A stretch of DNA of 49,743 nt. It comes from Meridianimarinicoccus zhengii. Lineage in GTDB: Bacteria > Pseudomonadota > Alphaproteobacteria > Rhodobacterales > Rhodobacteraceae. Numbering within the stretch: the first letter of the stretch is position 1; every line of letters starts with the position of its first letter. Position numbers and translations under genes: made by a program. Below are positions 35,257 to 42,893 of the stretch, piece by piece. The notes below the pieces were generated by a model. The model searched no databases, was not told where the DNA came from, and was given only the letters and a program-made list of their open reading frames with translations. The stretch is from contig NZ_QDFI01000029.1 in NCBI RefSeq assembly GCF_003254465.1, forward strand, positions 1 through 49,743, read 5' to 3'.

Positions 35257-36777
35257 TCATTGCGCGGCCTCCTTCGCGCGGGCGAAGTCGTCGGGGAAAT
35301 GGGTCAATGCGGACATCACCGGGTAGGGCGTGAATCCCCCCAACGCGCAAAGCGATCCGTCGCGCATCGTCTCGCACAGGTCGCGCAGCAGCGGTTCGGC
35401 GGCTGCGTCGCCCGCGGCGATCCGGTCGATGGTTTCGACCCCGCGGACCGCGCCGATCCGGCAGGGCGTGCATTTCCCGCAGCTTTCCACGGCGCAGAAT
35501 TCCATGGCGAAGCGCGCCATGGCCAGCATGTCGGCGCGGTCGTCGAACACCACGATCCCGGCATGGCCGATCAGCCCGCCCGCGGCGTCGCATTCCTCGT
35601 ATCCCAGCGGCGTGTCGAAGCGCGCCACGGGGAAATAGGCCCCCAGCGGTCCGCCCACCTGCACGGCCTTGACCGGTCGGCCCGTCGCGGTGCCGCCCGC
35701 AAGGTCGTTCACGACCTCGCCCAGCGGTATGCCGAAGCCGGTTTCGAACAGCCCGCCGCGCGCCACGTTGCCCGCGATCTGCAGCGTGACGGTGCCGCGC
35801 GACCGGCCAAGGCCGAAATCGGCATAGGCTTGTGCGCCGCGTTCGAAGATCACCGGCACGGTCGCCAGCGAGATCACGTTGTTGACGACCGTGGGGCGTC
35901 CCATGAACCCCTCAAGCGCGGGCAATGGCGGCTTGGCGCGGACCACGCCCCGCTTGCCTTCCAGCGAGTTCAGAAGCGAAGTTTCCTCGCCGCAGACATA
36001 GGCGCCGGCACCCACGCGGATTTCCATGTCGAACGCGCAGCCCGATCCGAGCACGTCCGGCCCGAGCATCCCGGCCTTGCGCGCCAGCACCACGGCGCGC
36101 TGCATCACCGCGATGGCATCGGGGTATTCCGAGCGCAGGTAGACGAAGCCACGGTTCGCCCCCACGCCCAGCCCTGCGATGACCATGCCTTCGATCAGGC
36201 TGAACGGATCGCCCTCCATCAGCATCCGGTCGGCGAAGGTGCCGCTGTCGCCTTCGTCGGCGTTGCAGACGACGTATTTCCGCGGCCCGTCCGCGTCGTG
36301 CACGGTCTGCCACTTGATGCCCGTCGGGAAGCCCGCGCCGCCGCGCCCGCGCAGGCCACTGGACTTGACCTCGTCCACGATGCCCTGCCCCGTCATGGCG
36401 AGCGCGCGGCGCAGCCCCGCCAGGCCGCCATGGGCTTCGTAGTCCGCAAGGGACAGCGGGTCGATGACGCCCACGCGCGCAAAGGTCAGCCGCGTCTGGC
36501 GGCGCATCCAGTCGAGATCCTCAACCGGACCCAGAGCCTTGTCGCAATTGCCGTCGAGGATCGGTCCCGCATCGCCGGGAGCGGCGGGCCCGAAGCCGTG
36601 GCGGATGCCATCGATCTCGACTTCCACCAGCGGTTCCAGCCAGACCATGCCACGCGATCCGTTGCGGACGATTTCCACCGTCAGGCCGCGATCCTCTGCG
36701 GCGCGGACAAGCGCGGTGGCCACTGCGTCGGCCCCGAGCGCGCGGGCAGCGCTGTCCACGGGCACCCGGATCTTCAT
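35257..36777 (-). CDS. fdsB: NAD-dependent formate dehydrogenase, beta (NAD-binding) subunit
   Basis: Diaphorase subunit passing electrons from the iron-sulfur chain to NAD+, 506 aa, related to NuoF. The FMN/NADH site is seen in GRGGAGFPTG (144-153) and NADEGDSGTF (172-181). The C-terminal [4Fe-4S] ligands are C433, C436, C439 and C477. About 140 residues precede the NuoF-like core; this N-terminal part has a thioredoxin-like length but only one cysteine, so it does not hold a cluster. The ATG overlaps the fdsG stop by 4 nt. Confidence 0.96.
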   Translation of the reverse strand: MKIRVPVDSAARALGADAVATALVRAAEDRGLTVEIVRNGSRGMVWLEPLVEVEIDGIRHGFGPAAPGDAGPILDGNCDKALGPVEDLDWMRRQTRLTFARVGVIDPLSLADYEAHGGLAGLRRALAMTGQGIVDEVKSSGLRGRGGAGFPTGIKWQTVHDADGPRKYVVCNADEGDSGTFADRMLMEGDPFSLIEGMVIAGLGVGANRGFVYLRSEYPDAIAVMQRAVVLARKAGMLGPDVLGSGCAFDMEIRVGAGAYVCGEETSLLNSLEGKRGVVRAKPPLPALEGFMGRPTVVNNVISLATVPVIFERGAQAYADFGLGRSRGTVTLQIAGNVARGGLFETGFGIPLGEVVNDLAGGTATGRPVKAVQVGGPLGAYFPVARFDTPLGYEECDAAGGLIGHAGIVVFDDRADMLAMARFAMEFCAVESCGKCTPCRIGAVRGVETIDRIAAGDAAAEPLLRDLCETMRDGSLCALGGFTPYPVMSALTHFPDDFARAKEAAQ

Positions 36778-37274
36778 GCGTCAGCCTCCAGCGCCGCATC
36801 GATGCGCGCCGCATCGACCCTTCCCATGACCTGTCCGTCCAGCATCGCCGCGGGAGCGCACGCACACAGCCCAAGGCAATAGACAGGTTCCAGCGTCACG
36901 CGCCCATCGGCGGTCGTGCCGTGCCAGTCCAGCCCGAGCAGTGCCTGCACGTCCTCGGCCAGCGCTGCCCCACCCATGGCCTGGCACGCCTCGGCCCGGC
37001 AGATCTTCAGCACATGGCGCCCAGCGGGCCGGTCGCGGAAATCATGGTAGAAGGACAGCACGCCGTGCAGTTCCGCCCGCGTGATGTTCAGTGCCGTGGC
37101 GATCGGGTCATGCACGGCGGCGGGGATGTGCCCGAACCTGTCCTGCACCGCGTGCAGGATCGGCAGAAGCGGCCCCTCCACATCCGCATGATCCGCGATG
37201 ATCCGCGCGGTTTCCGCCGCGATCCCGGCATCGTCATGCCCAGTGGCGGGGCGGTCAGTCTGGTGTTGGTGCAT
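36774..37274 (-). CDS. fdsG: NAD-dependent formate dehydrogenase, gamma subunit
   Basis: 166-aa NuoE-like subunit that carries one [2Fe-2S] cluster, ligands C92, C97, C133 and C137 (ICRAEAC...YCLGLCA). It transfers electrons within the Fds diaphorase unit with FdsB. It is the first structural gene of the operon. The 87-bp gap in front of it contains two overlapping inverted repeats, probably the regulatory site. Confidence 0.95.
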   Translation of the reverse strand: MHQHQTDRPATGHDDAGIAAETARIIADHADVEGPLLPILHAVQDRFGHIPAAVHDPIATALNITRAELHGVLSFYHDFRDRPAGRHVLKICRAEACQAMGGAALAEDVQALLGLDWHGTTADGRVTLEPVYCLGLCACAPAAMLDGQVMGRVDAARIDAALEADA

Positions 37275-37327
37275 GGCTGGTCCAATTGGCTGTGTCCCAG
37301 CAGACGCTGCGCATGACCGGAAATCAA

Positions 37328-37363
37328 TATCGAAGATTCGTTGTTCGATAGGATATACCTATC
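37328..37363. promoter_or_regulatory. Two overlapping dyads upstream of fdsG (candidate regulator site)
   Basis: TATCGAA-N9-TTCGATA (37328-37350) is a perfect 7-bp inverted repeat. It overlaps GATAGG-ATATA-CCTATC (37347-37363), a perfect 6-bp one. They fill the gap between the LysR gene and fdsG, in a locally AT-rich stretch. Position, size and dyad form fit a LysR-type recognition and activation site for the fds operon; binding is inferred. Confidence 0.55.
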
Positions 37364-38249
37364 AAAGTGGATCGGACATCTTTCGTGCTTCGGCCAACAG
37401 CGCCGACAGCACGGGGCTTGGCGGATCGCGCCGTGGCAGAACCAGCCCGACCGTGTGCCCGCGCGCGCCGTCGTCGAGCGGCACGAGGGCGAGATCCTTC
37501 CCCCCCGACAGGAACCGCGCGATATCGGTGGGCATGATCGCAACGCAACGTCCGGCCGCCACGCTTGCCACCAGCGCGATGATCGAATTCGACTCGATCC
37601 GTATCTGCGGGGTCACGCCATGGTCGGCAAAGATATGGTCTATGATCCGGCGGTTTTGCATGTCCGGCGTCAGCAGGGCCAATGCGGCACCCTCCAGTTC
37701 CCCCCAGCCGAGCCTGTCGCGGCCGGCCAATGGTGTCCCCCGTGCGCAGACCAGCATGTACCGCTCGGCATAGAGCGGTACGGTGTCCAGTCCGCCAAGC
37801 GGTTCGTTGTCGAGATAGGAGATCCCCGCCTCGACCTCGAACGCGTCGAGCATCTGAAGGATCTCGCGCGAGGTGCGCGACAGGATCGCCAGTTGCAGCT
37901 TCGGATGCTGCCGGGTGACGGCGGTGGCGAGGCGTGCGGCCCATGTCTGCGCCGTCGGGATCACCGCGAGCCGGACCGTGCCGGACAGCCCGTGCCGAGT
38001 CGCGCGCATTTCGTCGCGCAACTGCTTCGTGTCCGCGACGATGCGGCGCGCCCAGACGAGCGCGGCCTTGCCCTCGGGTGTCAGCCCGCCGAAGCGCGAG
38101 CCCCGAAAGACCAGTTGCACGCCCAGCTGGTCTTCCAGTTGCTTGATGCCCGCCGACAGCGTCGGTTGCGCGATGTTGAGGCTTTCGGCCGCACGCCCGA
38201 AATGCCGTTCCCGGGCGAGGGCGATGAACATGTCCAGCTTGTCGATCAT
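37362..38249 (-). CDS. LysR-family regulator, probable controller of the fds operon
   Basis: 295-aa transcription factor. The N-terminal winged helix covers about residues 1-60 (MFIALARERHFGRAAESLNIAQPTLSAGIKQLEDQLG, quoted in part), followed by an effector-binding domain. I placed the start at ATG 38249, which begins with the usual LysR N-terminus; an in-frame ATG nine codons earlier is possible. Neither has a convincing ribosome-binding site. It lies 87 bp upstream of fdsG on the same strand, the arrangement of known fds regulators. The effector may be formate. Confidence 0.9.
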   Translation of the reverse strand: MIDKLDMFIALARERHFGRAAESLNIAQPTLSAGIKQLEDQLGVQLVFRGSRFGGLTPEGKAALVWARRIVADTKQLRDEMRATRHGLSGTVRLAVIPTAQTWAARLATAVTRQHPKLQLAILSRTSREILQMLDAFEVEAGISYLDNEPLGGLDTVPLYAERYMLVCARGTPLAGRDRLGWGELEGAALALLTPDMQNRRIIDHIFADHGVTPQIRIESNSIIALVASVAAGRCVAIMPTDIARFLSGGKDLALVPLDDGARGHTVGLVLPRRDPPSPVLSALLAEARKMSDPL

Positions 38250-38438
38250 GCCGCGCAGTATCGCGCGGCGCCGCATCGCGGGGTAGCCCCATCTTCACGA
38301 AGACGCGTCCGCGACGATCGTCGGCGCGGAACGGTTGCGGGGCGTGACAAGCGCCGTCCGCGCCGCTATCGATGGCATGTCGGCATCACGCCGAACACCG
38401 GGACCGAGGCGATACCTGACAGGTGGCGCTGATCGGTC

Positions 38439-38467
38439 TTGACGCTGTTTGCGATTGCCTCTATCGC
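38439..38467 (+). promoter_or_regulatory. Candidate promoter of the rpsM-rpsK-rpoA-rplQ operon
   Basis: TTGACG (38439-38444), 17-nt spacer, TATCGC (38462-38467). This is a good match for a sigma-70 promoter in this GC-rich group and uses the same -35 box as the rpmB candidate. It leaves a leader of roughly 120 nt before the rpsM start. Confidence 0.5.
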
Positions 38468-38540
38468 GACACTTCCCGCAAGAATCAAGCCGTCGGCCCT
38501 CCGTGGCCGCGCCGGGACGAATTGGCCGGACCCGCAGGTC

Positions 38541-38578
38541 GCGGTTGTGAAAAAAGGTTCTGGGACTACGGAACCGCA
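38541..38578 (+). promoter_or_regulatory. Competing hairpins in the rpsM leader
   Basis: GCGGTT (38541-38546) can pair with AACCGC (38573-38578). GGTTC (38556-38560) can pair with GAACC (38571-38575). The two share the same 3' arm and so exclude each other. The ribosome-binding site AAGGA (38583-38587) begins 5 nt later. This may be a translational control element, but the short stems make it uncertain. Confidence 0.3.
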
Positions 38579-38595
38579 ACAGAAGGACGGACGAC

Positions 38596-38964
38596 TTGGC
38601 ACGTATTGCCGGTATCAACCTGCCGACCCAGAAACGGGTCCCCATCGCACTCACCTATATCCACGGCATCGGCCCCTCGGCGGCGAAGAGCATCTGCGAA
38701 GCCGCCGGCATTGCCGAAAGCCGTCGTCTGAACGACCTGTCGGATGCCGAACTGCTGGCGATCCGCGAGCATATCGACGCGAACTTCACGGTCGAAGGCG
38801 ACCTGCGCCGTGAAGTGCAGATGAACATCAAGCGCCTGATGGATCTTGGCAGCTATCGCGGCCTGCGCCATCGCCGCAACCTGCCCGTGCGCGGTCAGCG
38901 TACCCATACCAATGCCCGCACCCGCAAGGGCCCGGCCAAAGCCATCGCTGGCAAGAAGAAGTAA
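38596..38964 (+). CDS. rpsM: 30S ribosomal protein S13
   Basis: 122 aa, standard length. [25 protein letters not shown] at the N-terminus and [24 protein letters not shown] at the C-terminus (quoted in part) are diagnostic. The start is TTG at 38596, with AAGGA 8 nt upstream; there is no ATG or GTG that preserves the N-terminus. First gene of the operon rpsM-rpsK-rpoA-rplQ. Confidence 0.98.
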   Translation: MARIAGINLPTQKRVPIALTYIHGIGPSAAKSICEAAGIAESRRLNDLSDAELLAIREHIDANFTVEGDLRREVQMNIKRLMDLGSYRGLRHRRNLPVRGQRTHTNARTRKGPAKAIAGKKK

Positions 38965-38976
38965 GGGGGCAGGACA

Positions 38977-39372
38977 ATGGCACGCGATACCCGCCGCACA
39001 GCCGGCAAGAAAAAAGAACGCAAGAACATCGCCGCTGGCGTGGCGCATGTGAACTCGACATTCAACAACACCAAGATCCTGATCTCGGACGTACAGGGCA
39101 ACGCGATTGCGTGGTCGTCGGCCGGGACCATGGGGTTCAAGGGCTCGCGCAAGTCGACGCCGTACGCGGCGCAGCTTGCTGCCGAGGATGCGGGCCGCAA
39201 GGCGCAGGATCACGGCGTCAAGACGCTCGAGGTCGAGGTCCAGGGCCCCGGTTCCGGTCGCGAAAGCGCGCTGCGTGCGCTGGCGGCCGTCGGGTTCAAC
39301 ATCACCTCGATCCGCGACGTGACGCCGATCGCGCATAACGGCTGCCGCCCGCCCAAGCGTCGCCGCGTCTGA
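38977..39372 (+). CDS. rpsK: 30S ribosomal protein S11
   Basis: 131 aa. It has [20 protein letters not shown] near the N-terminus and the conserved [11 protein letters not shown]-terminus. It starts 12 nt after rpsM with a GGGGG/AGGA-rich ribosome-binding site. A hairpin followed by TTT lies between it and rpoA. Confidence 0.98.
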   Translation: MARDTRRTAGKKKERKNIAAGVAHVNSTFNNTKILISDVQGNAIAWSSAGTMGFKGSRKSTPYAAQLAAEDAGRKAQDHGVKTLEVEVQGPGSGRESALRALAAVGFNITSIRDVTPIAHNGCRPPKRRRV

Positions 39373-39390
39373 CAATCCGCAAGGAATACG

Positions 39391-39418
39391 GGGCCGTGCC
39401 TGCAGGGCGCGGCCCTTT
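39391..39418 (+). terminator. Possible attenuator hairpin between rpsK and rpoA
   Basis: GGGCCGTGCC (39391-39400) pairs with GGCGCGGCCC (39406-39415) through ten pairs including one G-U, with a 5-nt loop, followed by TTT. The T-run is short, so it may only partly terminate, or be a processing site that sets the rpoA level relative to the ribosomal proteins. Confidence 0.45.
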
Positions 39419-39485
39419 GGGGCATTTATCCTCGGGTGTTTGCGGCTTGGGACATGGGCCGCGAACGAGCATGGAGGCGACAGGC

Positions 39486-40502
39486 ATGATCCAGAAGAAT
39501 TGGCAAGAACTTATCAAGCCCACCCAGTTGGTGGTCAAGCCGGGCAACGATCCCGCGCGGCAGGCGACCGTCATTGCCGAGCCGCTGGAGCGTGGCTTCG
39601 GTCTGACCATGGGCAACGCGCTGCGGCGTGTGCTGATGTCGTCGCTGCAGGGCGCGGCCATCACATCGGTGCAGATCGACAACGTGCTGCACGAATTCTC
39701 GTCGGTGGCGGGCGTTCGCGAGGATGTGACCGATATCGTCCTGAACCTCAAGGGCGTGGCCCTGCGCATGGATGTCGAAGGGCCCAAGCGGGTGTCGATC
39801 TCGGCCAAGGGGCCGGGCATCGTGACCGCGGGCGACATTTCGGAAACCACGGGCATCGAGGTTCTCAACAAGGATCACGTGATCTGTCACCTCGACGACG
39901 GCGCGGACCTGTTCATGGAACTGACGGTGAACACCGGCAAGGGCTATGTCGCCGCCGACAAGAACCGGCCCGAGGACGCGCCCATCGGCCTGATCCCGAT
40001 CGACGCGATCTACAGCCCCGTGCGTCGGGTCAGTTATGACGTGCAGCCGACCCGCGAAGGGCAGGTTCTCGACTATGACAAGCTGACGCTGAAGCTGGAA
40101 ACCGACGGGTCGGTCACGCCGGACGACGCAGTGGCCTACGGCGCGCGGATCCTTCAGGACCAGTTGCAGATCTTCGTCAACTTCGACGAGCCGGAACCGG
40201 CACGCGGCGATGCCGAGGATGACAGCCTCGAATTCAACCCGCTGCTGCTGAAGAAGGTGGACGAGCTGGAGTTGTCCGTGCGCTCGGCCAACTGCCTGAA
40301 GAACGACAACATCGTCTATATCGGCGACCTGATCCAGAAGACCGAGGCGGAGATGCTGCGCACCCCGAACTTCGGCCGCAAGTCGCTGAACGAGATCAAG
40401 GAAGTGCTGTCGGGCATGGGCCTGCATCTGGGCATGGATGTCGAGGACTGGCCGCCGGAAAACATCGAGGACCTGGCCAAGAAGTTCGAAGACCAGTTCT
40501 GA
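39486..40502 (+). CDS. rpoA: RNA polymerase subunit alpha
   Basis: 338 aa, standard. The N-terminal assembly domain contains [19 protein letters not shown] (about 34-52). The C-terminal domain that contacts promoters and activators contains [19 protein letters not shown] and [16 protein letters not shown] 39486 begins [12 protein letters not shown], as in other alphaproteobacteria. There is no rpsD between rpsK and rpoA, usual for this class. Confidence 0.98.
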   Translation: MIQKNWQELIKPTQLVVKPGNDPARQATVIAEPLERGFGLTMGNALRRVLMSSLQGAAITSVQIDNVLHEFSSVAGVREDVTDIVLNLKGVALRMDVEGPKRVSISAKGPGIVTAGDISETTGIEVLNKDHVICHLDDGADLFMELTVNTGKGYVAADKNRPEDAPIGLIPIDAIYSPVRRVSYDVQPTREGQVLDYDKLTLKLETDGSVTPDDAVAYGARILQDQLQIFVNFDEPEPARGDAEDDSLEFNPLLLKKVDELELSVRSANCLKNDNIVYIGDLIQKTEAEMLRTPNFGRKSLNEIKEVLSGMGLHLGMDVEDWPPENIEDLAKKFEDQF

Positions 40503-40516
40503 AACCGCGACCCGAT

Positions 40517-40537
40517 GCCCCGGGCTTGACCCGGGGC
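40517..40537. repeat. GC palindrome of a dispersed-repeat type
   Basis: GCCCCGGG-CTTGA-CCCGGGGC, a perfect 8-bp inverted repeat in the rpoA-rplQ gap, followed by CTCAGGGGCGGG. Sequences of this form (CCCGGG around CTTGA) recur in intergenic regions of many alphaproteobacterial genomes, as I recall. No T-run follows, so it is not an intrinsic terminator. Confidence 0.5.
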
Positions 40538-40655
40538 CTCAGGGGCGGGATAGACCGCCACACGACCGGGCCCACGCCCCAAGGAGAGCGGCTGACACGC
40601 ATCGGCTGCCGGACAAAGCAAAACCGCCCGTAGAGGGCAACATCGGAGAAGACCC

Positions 40656-41075
40656 ATGCGCCACGCTCGCGGATACCGCCGCCTCAACCGCACCCATGAA
40701 CACCGCAAGGCCCTGTGGGCCAACATGGCCGGCAGCCTGATCGAACACGAACAGATCAAGACGACCTTGCCCAAGGCCAAGGAACTGCGCCCGATCATCG
40801 AGAAGATGATCACGCTCGCCAAGCGCGGCGACCTGCATGCGCGCCGTCACGCAGCCAGCCAGCTCAAGCAGGACGCCTACGTCGCCAAGCTGTTCGACGT
40901 GCTCGGCCCCCGCTACAAGGACCGTCAGGGCGGCTATGTCCGCGTGCTGAAGGCCGGTTTCCGCTATGGCGACATGGCGCCCATGGCGATCATCGAATTC
41001 GTGGATCGCGACCCGTCGGCCAAGGGTGCCGGCGACCGCGCACGGCTGGAGGCCGAGGCCGACGCCGAGGATTGA
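40656..41075 (+). CDS. rplQ: 50S ribosomal protein L17
   Basis: 139 aa. [20 protein letters not shown] is diagnostic, and the alphaproteobacterial acidic C-terminal extension (LEAEADAED) is present. It is the last gene of the operon, separated from rpoA by 153 bp that include a palindromic repeat. An intrinsic terminator follows 22 nt after the stop. Confidence 0.98.
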   Translation: MRHARGYRRLNRTHEHRKALWANMAGSLIEHEQIKTTLPKAKELRPIIEKMITLAKRGDLHARRHAASQLKQDAYVAKLFDVLGPRYKDRQGGYVRVLKAGFRYGDMAPMAIIEFVDRDPSAKGAGDRARLEAEADAED

Positions 41076-41097
41076 TCCTCGCCGCACCGCGATCCCG

Positions 41098-41125
41098 AAG
41101 GGCTGGCCACCGCGCCGGCCCTTTT
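41098..41125 (+). terminator. Intrinsic terminator of the rplQ operon
   Basis: GGGCTGGC (41100-41107) pairs with GCCGGCCC (41114-41121), with one G-U pair, extended by two A-T pairs, 6-nt loop, then TTTT and a second TTTT after GC. It separates the ribosomal operon from rarA. Confidence 0.8.
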
Positions 41126-41158
41126 GCTTTTGCCCCATCCGCTGCGTAGATTGCCCCC

Positions 41159-42496
41159 ATGGCCGACCTGTTCACCACCGCCGATCCCGCCCTGCCGCAG
41201 GGCGACGACCGTCAGCGTCCGCTGGCAGACCGTCTGCGCCCGGCGCGGCTGTCCGATGTCATCGGGCAGGATGCGGTTCTGGGCCCGGACGGTCCGCTGG
41301 GCGCGATGCTGGCGGGGGGGCGGCTAGGCTCGGTCATTCTCTGGGGTCCGCCCGGCGTGGGCAAGACCACCATCGCGCGGCTGCTGGCGGCCGAAACCGA
41401 CCTGCATTTCGTGCAGGTCAGCGCGATCTTCACCGGCGTGGCCGATCTGAAGAAGGTATTCGAAGGCGCGAGGATGCGGCGCGGCAACGGGCAGGGGACG
41501 CTTCTGTTCGTGGATGAAATCCACCGCTTCAACCGCGCCCAGCAAGACAGCTTCCTGCCGCACATGGAGGACGGGACGATCCTGCTGGTCGGGGCAACAA
41601 CCGAAAACCCGTCCTTCGAGCTGAACGCCGCCCTTCTGAGCCGTGCGCAGGTCGTGATGCTGGCGCGGCTCGACCATGCCGCGCTAGGGACGCTGGTGGA
41701 CAAGGCCGAAGCTTTGGGTGGCCCGTTGCCGCTGGAACCGGATGCGCGCGCGGCGCTCCTCGACATGGCCGATGGCGACGGGCGTGCGGTGCTGAACCTC
41801 GTCGAAACCGTGCAGGGCTGGGGGCTGACCGAACCTCTGGACCGGACGGGGCTGACCGCGCGGCTTGCGCGGCGCGCGGCACAGTACGACAAGTCGGGCG
41901 ATGCCCATTACAACCTGATCTCGGCCTTGCACAAATCGGTGCGCGGGTCGGACCCGGACGCCGCACTCTACTGGTTCGCCCGGATGCTGGAGGGCGGCGA
42001 GGACCCGCGCTACCTTGCCCGTCGCCTGACCCGCATGGCGGTGGAGGACATCGCCCTTGCCGACCCGCAGGCGCAGCGCGTCTGCCTCGATGCGTGGGAA
42101 AGCTATGAACGGATGGGCAGCCCCGAGGGCGAACTGGCGCTCGCGCAGGCGGTGATCTACGTGGCGCTCGCGCCGAAATCGAACGCAGGATATGTCGCGT
42201 ACAAGGCCGCGCGGGCGGCGGCGAAGCAGACCGGTTCGGCCCCGCCGCCGGCCCATATCCTGAACGCGCCCACGAAGCTGATGAAGGAACAGGGCTTCGG
42301 CGCGGGCTATGCCTATGACCATGACGCCGAGGACGGGTTCTCGGGGCAGGACTATTTTCCCGACGGCATGGCGCGGCCCGCCTTCTACCAGCCTGTCGAA
42401 CGCGGGTTTGAACGTGACCTCGGCAAGCGTCTGGCGTATTTCGAACGCCTGCGGGCAAAGCGCGCCGAAGGCGGCGCAGGCGAAAGGGACAGCTGA
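41159..42496 (+). CDS. rarA: Replication-associated recombination protein A (RarA/MgsA)
   Basis: 445-aa AAA+ ATPase acting at stalled replication forks. Walker A is GPPGVGKT (63-70), Walker B LFVDEIHRFN, sensor 1 ATTENPSFELN, and the C-terminal tetramerisation region includes DPRYLARRLTRMAVEDIALADPQA (quoted in part) and APKSNAGYVAY. A head start of MADLFTTADP is typical. The gene opens a compact run with crcB, rluC and ATP12. Confidence 0.96.
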   Translation: MADLFTTADPALPQGDDRQRPLADRLRPARLSDVIGQDAVLGPDGPLGAMLAGGRLGSVILWGPPGVGKTTIARLLAAETDLHFVQVSAIFTGVADLKKVFEGARMRRGNGQGTLLFVDEIHRFNRAQQDSFLPHMEDGTILLVGATTENPSFELNAALLSRAQVVMLARLDHAALGTLVDKAEALGGPLPLEPDARAALLDMADGDGRAVLNLVETVQGWGLTEPLDRTGLTARLARRAAQYDKSGDAHYNLISALHKSVRGSDPDAALYWFARMLEGGEDPRYLARRLTRMAVEDIALADPQAQRVCLDAWESYERMGSPEGELALAQAVIYVALAPKSNAGYVAYKAARAAAKQTGSAPPPAHILNAPTKLMKEQGFGAGYAYDHDAEDGFSGQDYFPDGMARPAFYQPVERGFERDLGKRLAYFERLRAKRAEGGAGERDS

Positions 42497-42509
42497 TGAA
42501 GGTCTGGCC

Positions 42510-42893
42510 ATGACGACTGTCTGGACAGTGGCGCAGGTCGCGGCGGGCGGGGCCATCGGCGCTGCCGCGCGGTACCTTGCCGGTGTCGCGGTGATGCGCG
42601 CGGCAGGGCCGGGCTTTCCTTGGGGCACGCTTGCCGTGAACGTGGCGGGATCGTTCCTGATGGGCGTGCTGATCGTGACGCTCGCGCATCTGGGGGGCAC
42701 GCGCTTCGCACCCTTTCTCGCGGTCGGCGTGCTCGGGGGGTTCACCACCTTTTCCAGTTTCTCGCTCGATGCCGTGACGCTTTATGAACGCGGGGCGCTC
42801 GGGGCGGCGGCAGGTTATGTCGGCGGGTCCGTCGTTCTGTCTCTGGCGGGGCTGGTCGCCGGTCTTGCCCTTGCCCGTGCGGTGACGGCATGA
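42510..42893 (+). CDS. crcB: Fluoride efflux channel CrcB/Fluc
   Basis: 127-aa inner-membrane protein with four hydrophobic segments. It forms dual-topology dimers exporting fluoride. GGAIGAAARYL, the LAVNVAGSFLMG segment with N44, and GGFTTFSSFSLD (about 77-88) with the fluoride-track phenylalanines are present. Start ATG 42510 lies 13 nt after the rarA stop and has AAGG upstream. The stop overlaps the rluC start by 4 nt. No fluoride riboswitch was recognised upstream; being inside an operon, it is probably constitutive. Confidence 0.95.
   Translation: MTTVWTVAQVAAGGAIGAAARYLAGVAVMRAAGPGFPWGTLAVNVAGSFLMGVLIVTLAHLGGTRFAPFLAVGVLGGFTTFSSFSLDAVTLYERGALGAAAGYVGGSVVLSLAGLVAGLALARAVTA

Larger units (their letters stand above)
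38250..38595. other. Divergent intergenic region between the LysR gene and rpsM
   Basis: No gene or stable RNA is recognised in these 346 nt. It holds a good promoter candidate for the ribosomal-protein operon (38439-38467), two competing hairpins close to the rpsM start (38541-38578), and presumably the LysR promoter on the other strand. The genes normally found here in related genomes (secY, adk) are absent. Confidence 0.7.
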
